Source of the DNA: an uncultured Clostridia bacterium
GTDB lineage: Bacteria > Bacillota > Clostridia > TANB77 > CAG-508
Length of the DNA stretch: 7,734 bases
Assembly (NCBI GenBank): GCA_934149155.1
Contig: CAKPDZ010000059.1
Location: 1-7,734, forward strand
Direction: 5' to 3'
Part shown: in pieces, positions 4,959-7,734 of the stretch
Position numbering within the stretch: position 1 is the stretch's first letter
How the letters are laid out: each line of letters starts with the position of its first letter
Position numbers and translations under genes: made by a program
Notes under the pieces: generated by a model
What the model saw: the letters and a program-made list of their open reading frames with translations, nothing else
Told to the model about the DNA's origin: nothing
Databases searched by the model: none

Positions 4959-4987
4959 TTGCAAAAATTACCCAAATTTGATAATAT
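4959..4987 (+). promoter_or_regulatory. Probable promoter of the flavoprotein-yigZ operon
   Basis: TTGCAA (4959-4964) and TAATAT (4982-4987) are 17 bp apart. A TATAAT at 4987-4992 offers an alternative -10 with no good -35. The exact element is uncertain in this AT-rich stretch, but a start between the tRNA terminator and ATG 5015 is required. Confidence 0.5.
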
Positions 4988-5014
4988 ATAATAACAAGAA
5001 AGAGAGGTGCATTA

Positions 5015-6274
5015 ATGCCAAGGGTAATAGTAGTAGGTGGAGGACCAGCAGGAATGATGGCTGCAATAACAGCGGCAGAAAATGGAAATGATGTAACAAT
5101 AATAGAAAAAATGCCATCATTTGGAAGAAAGTTATTAATTACAGGAAAAGGAAGATGTAATATAACAAGTTCATTATATATGAGTGAATTTATAAAAAAC
5201 ACACCAGGAAATGGTAGATTTTTATACAGTGCATTTCAAAATTATACAAACAAGGACATAATAGAATTTCTAAAAAGACAGGGACTAGAAGTAAAAGAAG
5301 AAAGAGGAAACAGAGTGTTTCCAGTAACAGATAAATCAATAGATGTGTTAAATTGTTTCAAAAAAAGAATAAATGAATTAAAAATAAAATATAAACTTGA
5401 CACAAGAGTTGAAAAAATATTAATAAAAAATAACAAAGTATTAGGCGTTAGGACAAATAAAGAAATAATTCAAACAGATAAAATAATATTAGCAACAGGG
5501 GGGAAAAGCTATCCATTAACAGGTTCAACAGGAGATGGATACAAAATTGCAAAAGATTTAGGTCATGTAATAACACCAATAAAACCGTCATTAGTTCCAT
5601 TAGAAGTTTATGAAAAAGAAGAATGCAAAAGATTACAAGGATTAAGTTTAAGAAATATAGGAATAAAAATAATTGACTCAGAACGAAAAAAATTGATATA
5701 TGAAGACTTTGGAGAAATGGTATTTACACATTTTGGAATATCAGGACCAATAATTTTAAGTGCATCAGCACATTTGGCAAGATATAAAGATATAGATTAC
5801 TTATTAAAAAAGAGATATGTGAATTTAAGTATAGACTTAAAACCTGCACTTACAGAGGAACAACTAGATGATAGAATTTTGAGAGATTTCAAAGAATTTA
5901 AAAATAAGCAGTTTAAGCATAGTTTAGATAAATTACTACCTCAGAAGCTAATTCCTTTAATAATAGAATTATCAGGAATAGATGAAAACAAACGTGTAAA
6001 TGAGATTACTAAGACAGAAAGAAGACGATTAGGTCAATTATTAAAATGTTTTACAATTACTATAAAAGCATTTAGACCAGTGGAGGAAGCAATTATTACG
6101 TCAGGAGGAATTAATGTACGTGAAATTAATCCTAAAACTATGGAATCTAAACTAATAAAAGGATTGTACTTTGCTGGAGAAATTATAGATGTAGATGCAT
6201 ATACAGGGGGATTTAATTTACAAATTGCTTATTCTACAGGGTATACTGCTGGAATTAGTGTGGCAGAAGAATAA
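5015..6274 (+). CDS. NAD(P)/FAD-dependent oxidoreductase, HI0933/BaiN-like family
   Basis: A 419-residue flavoprotein of typical family length. The N-terminal dinucleotide-binding fold has VIVVGGGPAGMMAAI at 4-18 and the ribose-binding Glu31 in DVTIIEK. It is followed by the family hallmark FGRKLLITGKGRCNITS at 36-52. A second FAD contact, ILATGGKSYPLTGSTGDGY, starts near 158. FTHFGISGP in the middle and GLYFAGEIIDVDAYTGGFNLQ at 383-403 complete the HI0933 (COG2081) pattern. Relatives include E. coli YhiN, and BaiN of bile-acid-converting Clostridium; most members have no assigned substrate, so a bile-acid role should not be assumed. It is cytosolic. The start is supported by GAGAGGTG about five bases upstream. 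yigZ follows after 9 bp, indicating an operon. Confidence 0.92.
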   Translation: MPRVIVVGGGPAGMMAAITAAENGNDVTIIEKMPSFGRKLLITGKGRCNITSSLYMSEFIKNTPGNGRFLYSAFQNYTNKDIIEFLKRQGLEVKEERGNRVFPVTDKSIDVLNCFKKRINELKIKYKLDTRVEKILIKNNKVLGVRTNKEIIQTDKIILATGGKSYPLTGSTGDGYKIAKDLGHVITPIKPSLVPLEVYEKEECKRLQGLSLRNIGIKIIDSERKKLIYEDFGEMVFTHFGISGPIILSASAHLARYKDIDYLLKKRYVNLSIDLKPALTEEQLDDRILRDFKEFKNKQFKHSLDKLLPQKLIPLIIELSGIDENKRVNEITKTERRRLGQLLKCFTITIKAFRPVEEAIITSGGINVREINPKTMESKLIKGLYFAGEIIDVDAYTGGFNLQIAYSTGYTAGISVAEE

Positions 6275-6283
6275 AGGAGAAAG

Positions 6284-6928
6284 ATGGAAGAATTTATAAC
6301 AATTTTAAATGACGAAACTGCAGAGATAGTTGAAAAAAAGTCTAAATTTATAGCAAATCTTATACATGTAGAAAGTATAGAAGACGCAGAAAATAAAATA
6401 AAAGAAATAAAAAAGAAGTATCACGATGCAAGACATAATTGTGTAGCATATAGAGTTTCAGAAGGTGGACAAATAGTAGAAAAATCAAGTGATGATGGTG
6501 AGCCTTCTGGAACTGCTGGTGGTCCGATGTTAAATATTTTACAAAAAAATAATTTGTGTAATTTAGTTGTAATTGTAACGAGATATTTCGGCGGAATATT
6601 GCTTGGAACAGGTGGACTAGTAAGAGCATATTCAGAGGTAACCCAACATGCAATAGAAAGAAGTACTAAAATAATGAAAGTACAAGGAGTAGAGATAGAA
6701 GTTGGATTAGATTATTCAAATTTGGAGATTTTTAAATATTATTGTAAAAATAATGATATAAATATAAAAGACACAAATTATTATGAAAATATTGTTCTAA
6801 AAATCGAAATGGAAAAAAATAGAAAAAATATTTTTTTGAGGGATATTGAAACAAAAAAACTTAATGTGCAGTATTTACAAGTGATTGAAGAAAAATATAT
6901 AAATAAAACTGTAGAAAAAAATAAATAA
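6284..6928 (+). CDS. yigZ: YigZ/YvyE family protein (IMPACT/UPF0029 fold)
   Basis: A 214-residue protein, full length for the family. The N-terminal IMPACT domain shows KKSKFIA at 18-24, YHDARHNCVAYR at 46-57, SSDDGEPSGTAGGPML at 68-83 and VTRYFGGILLGTGGLVRAY at 98-116, all hallmark blocks. The C-terminal part (about 135-205) is the weaker DUF1949-type domain with an alpha/beta ferredoxin-like pattern. Bacterial members are widespread; eukaryotic IMPACT regulates translation through GCN2, but the bacterial role is not settled. It starts nine bases after the flavoprotein stop with AGGAGA only three bases before the ATG, a short but workable spacing. No convincing terminator separates it from spo0A, so some read-through is likely. 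Confidence 0.93.
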   Translation: MEEFITILNDETAEIVEKKSKFIANLIHVESIEDAENKIKEIKKKYHDARHNCVAYRVSEGGQIVEKSSDDGEPSGTAGGPMLNILQKNNLCNLVVIVTRYFGGILLGTGGLVRAYSEVTQHAIERSTKIMKVQGVEIEVGLDYSNLEIFKYYCKNNDINIKDTNYYENIVLKIEMEKNRKNIFLRDIETKKLNVQYLQVIEEKYINKTVEKNK

Positions 6929-6953
6929 AATGGAAAAAAGTTCCAAAAAACTC

Positions 6954-6982
6954 TTGCAAAATTTTTTCTTAAGTATTATAAT
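6954..6982 (+). promoter_or_regulatory. Sigma-A type promoter of spo0A
   Basis: TTGCAA (6954-6959), a 17-bp spacer and a perfect TATAAT (6977-6982) lie 48 bases before the spo0A ATG. The predicted start is about 6989, inside the hairpin at 6987-7005. I do not see a sigma-H type promoter of the kind Bacillus spo0A also uses. Confidence 0.8.
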
Positions 6983-6986
6983 CGAA

Positions 6987-7005
6987 ACTGTAAAAAATTT
7001 ACAGT
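6987..7005 (+). promoter_or_regulatory. Perfect hairpin at the spo0A transcription start
   Basis: ACTGTAAA (6987-6994) and TTTACAGT (6998-7005) form an 8-bp inverted repeat with an AAA loop. Lying at the predicted +1, it could be an operator covering the start or a 5' stem protecting the mRNA. It has no T-tract and is not a terminator. Confidence 0.55.
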
Positions 7006-7030
7006 AGAAAAAATTTAGGAGGAACGAGCC

Positions 7031-7734
7031 ATGAGAGAAAAAATTACAGTTTTAATAGCAGATGATAATCAAGAGTTTAGTATGACATTGGCTACATATT
7101 TAAAAAATCAAGATGATATGATGATTGTAGGAAGAGCAAAAGATGGAAATGAGGCATTAGATATGATATCAGAATTAATGCCTGACGTGGTATTACTTGA
7201 TGTTATAATGCCACATTTAGATGGAATAGGAGTATTAGAAAAGCTAAATATGATAAAAATGCCTAAAAAACCTATTTTTGTAATGTTATCAGCAGTAGGA
7301 CAAGATAAAATTACAAGAAGAGCAGTCGAATTAGGTGCAGAGTATTATGTTGTAAAACCATTTGATATTGAATTACTAATTACTAGAATTAGAGAATTAA
7401 AGAATTATAAACCAGAACAAAACAATAATTTTATTTCAAGGGAGACAACCGTGCCAAAACAACAATATATTGAAATTTCAGGAGATTCAGCTAAAAAAGA
7501 AGATAATTTGGAAGCATTAGTTACAAATGTTATCCATGAAGTTGGTGTGCCTGCCCATATTAAGGGGTATCAATATTTGCGTGAGGCTATTATTATGGTT
7601 GTAAATGATATTGATGTCATTAATCAAATTACTAAAAGTTTATATCCAAAAATCGCAGATAAATTTACCACAACACCATCACGTGTAGAACGTGCAATAC
7701 GCCATGCGATAGAAGTTGCATGGGGAAGAGGACA
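7031..7734 (+). CDS. spo0A: Sporulation transcription factor Spo0A (3' end cut by window edge)
   Basis: The master response regulator for entry into sporulation; 234 codons are visible and about 35 C-terminal residues are missing. The receiver domain (1 to about 120) has the acidic pair Asp11-Asp12, phosphoacceptor Asp57 in VVLLDVIMP, Ser87 in MLSA and Lys109 in VVKPFD, so it should be phosphorylatable. After a variable linker (about 120-155), the Spo0A-specific effector domain begins at LEALVTNVIHEVGVPAHIKGY (160-180). It contains the DNA-recognition helix TPSRVERAIRHAIEVAWGRG near the edge, nearly identical to characterised Spo0A proteins. ATG 7031 has AGGAGG eight bases upstream. In many Clostridia and Bacilli spo0A follows spoIVB; here it follows yigZ instead. 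It has its own promoter. Confidence 0.97.
   Translation, partial: MREKITVLIADDNQEFSMTLATYLKNQDDMMIVGRAKDGNEALDMISELMPDVVLLDVIMPHLDGIGVLEKLNMIKMPKKPIFVMLSAVGQDKITRRAVELGAEYYVVKPFDIELLITRIRELKNYKPEQNNNFISRETTVPKQQYIEISGDSAKKEDNLEALVTNVIHEVGVPAHIKGYQYLREAIIMVVNDIDVINQITKSLYPKIADKFTTTPSRVERAIRHAIEVAWGRG

Noticed and set aside
6931..6945. TGGAA/TTCCA hairpin as a terminator after yigZ
   Set aside because: The stem is only 5 bp and is followed by A residues, not T; it would suit the minus strand, where there is no gene to end.
6980..6986. AATCGAA as a Spo0A-binding box at the spo0A promoter
   Set aside because: It matches only 5 of 7 bases of TGTCGAA, and its overlap with the -10 is explained by TATAAT; too weak to call.

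Overview
The window is very AT-rich and its protein-coding genes all lie on the + strand. The set of genes (PolC-type DNA polymerase III, Spo0A, strong AGGAGG ribosome sites, consensus sigma-A promoters with 17-bp spacers) points to a low-GC, endospore-forming Firmicute, most likely class Clostridia. I cannot name the species. It reads as ordinary chromosome: I see no transposase, phage, integrase or CRISPR genes.

Layout. 1-150 is the 3' end of polC. It is followed two bases later by two tandem 32-bp copies of a structured repeat (152-215) and a small DUF1294 membrane protein (251-553). 554-854 has no gene but holds a cluster of five DnaA boxes (615-693), a TGAAT/ATTCA palindrome (753-766) and a promoter. 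Next comes a two-gene operon: a TetR repressor (855-1424) and a long-chain acyl-CoA synthetase (1444-3162). Its terminator hairpin contains the synthetase stop codon.

3153-3344 is almost continuous inverted repeats: the terminator, two more copies of the structured repeat in opposite orientation, a 46-bp palindrome and a small hairpin at the next promoter. That promoter drives an unrecognised 381-residue protein (3404-4549) with a helical N-terminal part, a long Lys/Glu/Ala-rich linker and a distinct C-terminal peptide. A tRNA-His/tRNA-Gln unit with its own promoter and terminator follows (4660-4925). Then an HI0933/BaiN-like flavoprotein (5015-6274) and a YigZ/IMPACT-family protein (6284-6928) form a second operon. 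Last is spo0A with its own promoter (7031 to the window edge).

How the parts work together. TetR plus acyl-CoA synthetase looks like a fatty-acid-responsive module similar in logic to Bacillus FadR/LcfA. The flavoprotein and YigZ genes are conserved housekeeping families with poorly defined roles. Spo0A is the sporulation master regulator. The most unusual material is non-coding. Four copies of an ACCGGTTC-centred repeat differ by compensatory base-pair changes in their stems, which suggests a folded element under selection. The DnaA-box cluster has no dnaA gene in view.
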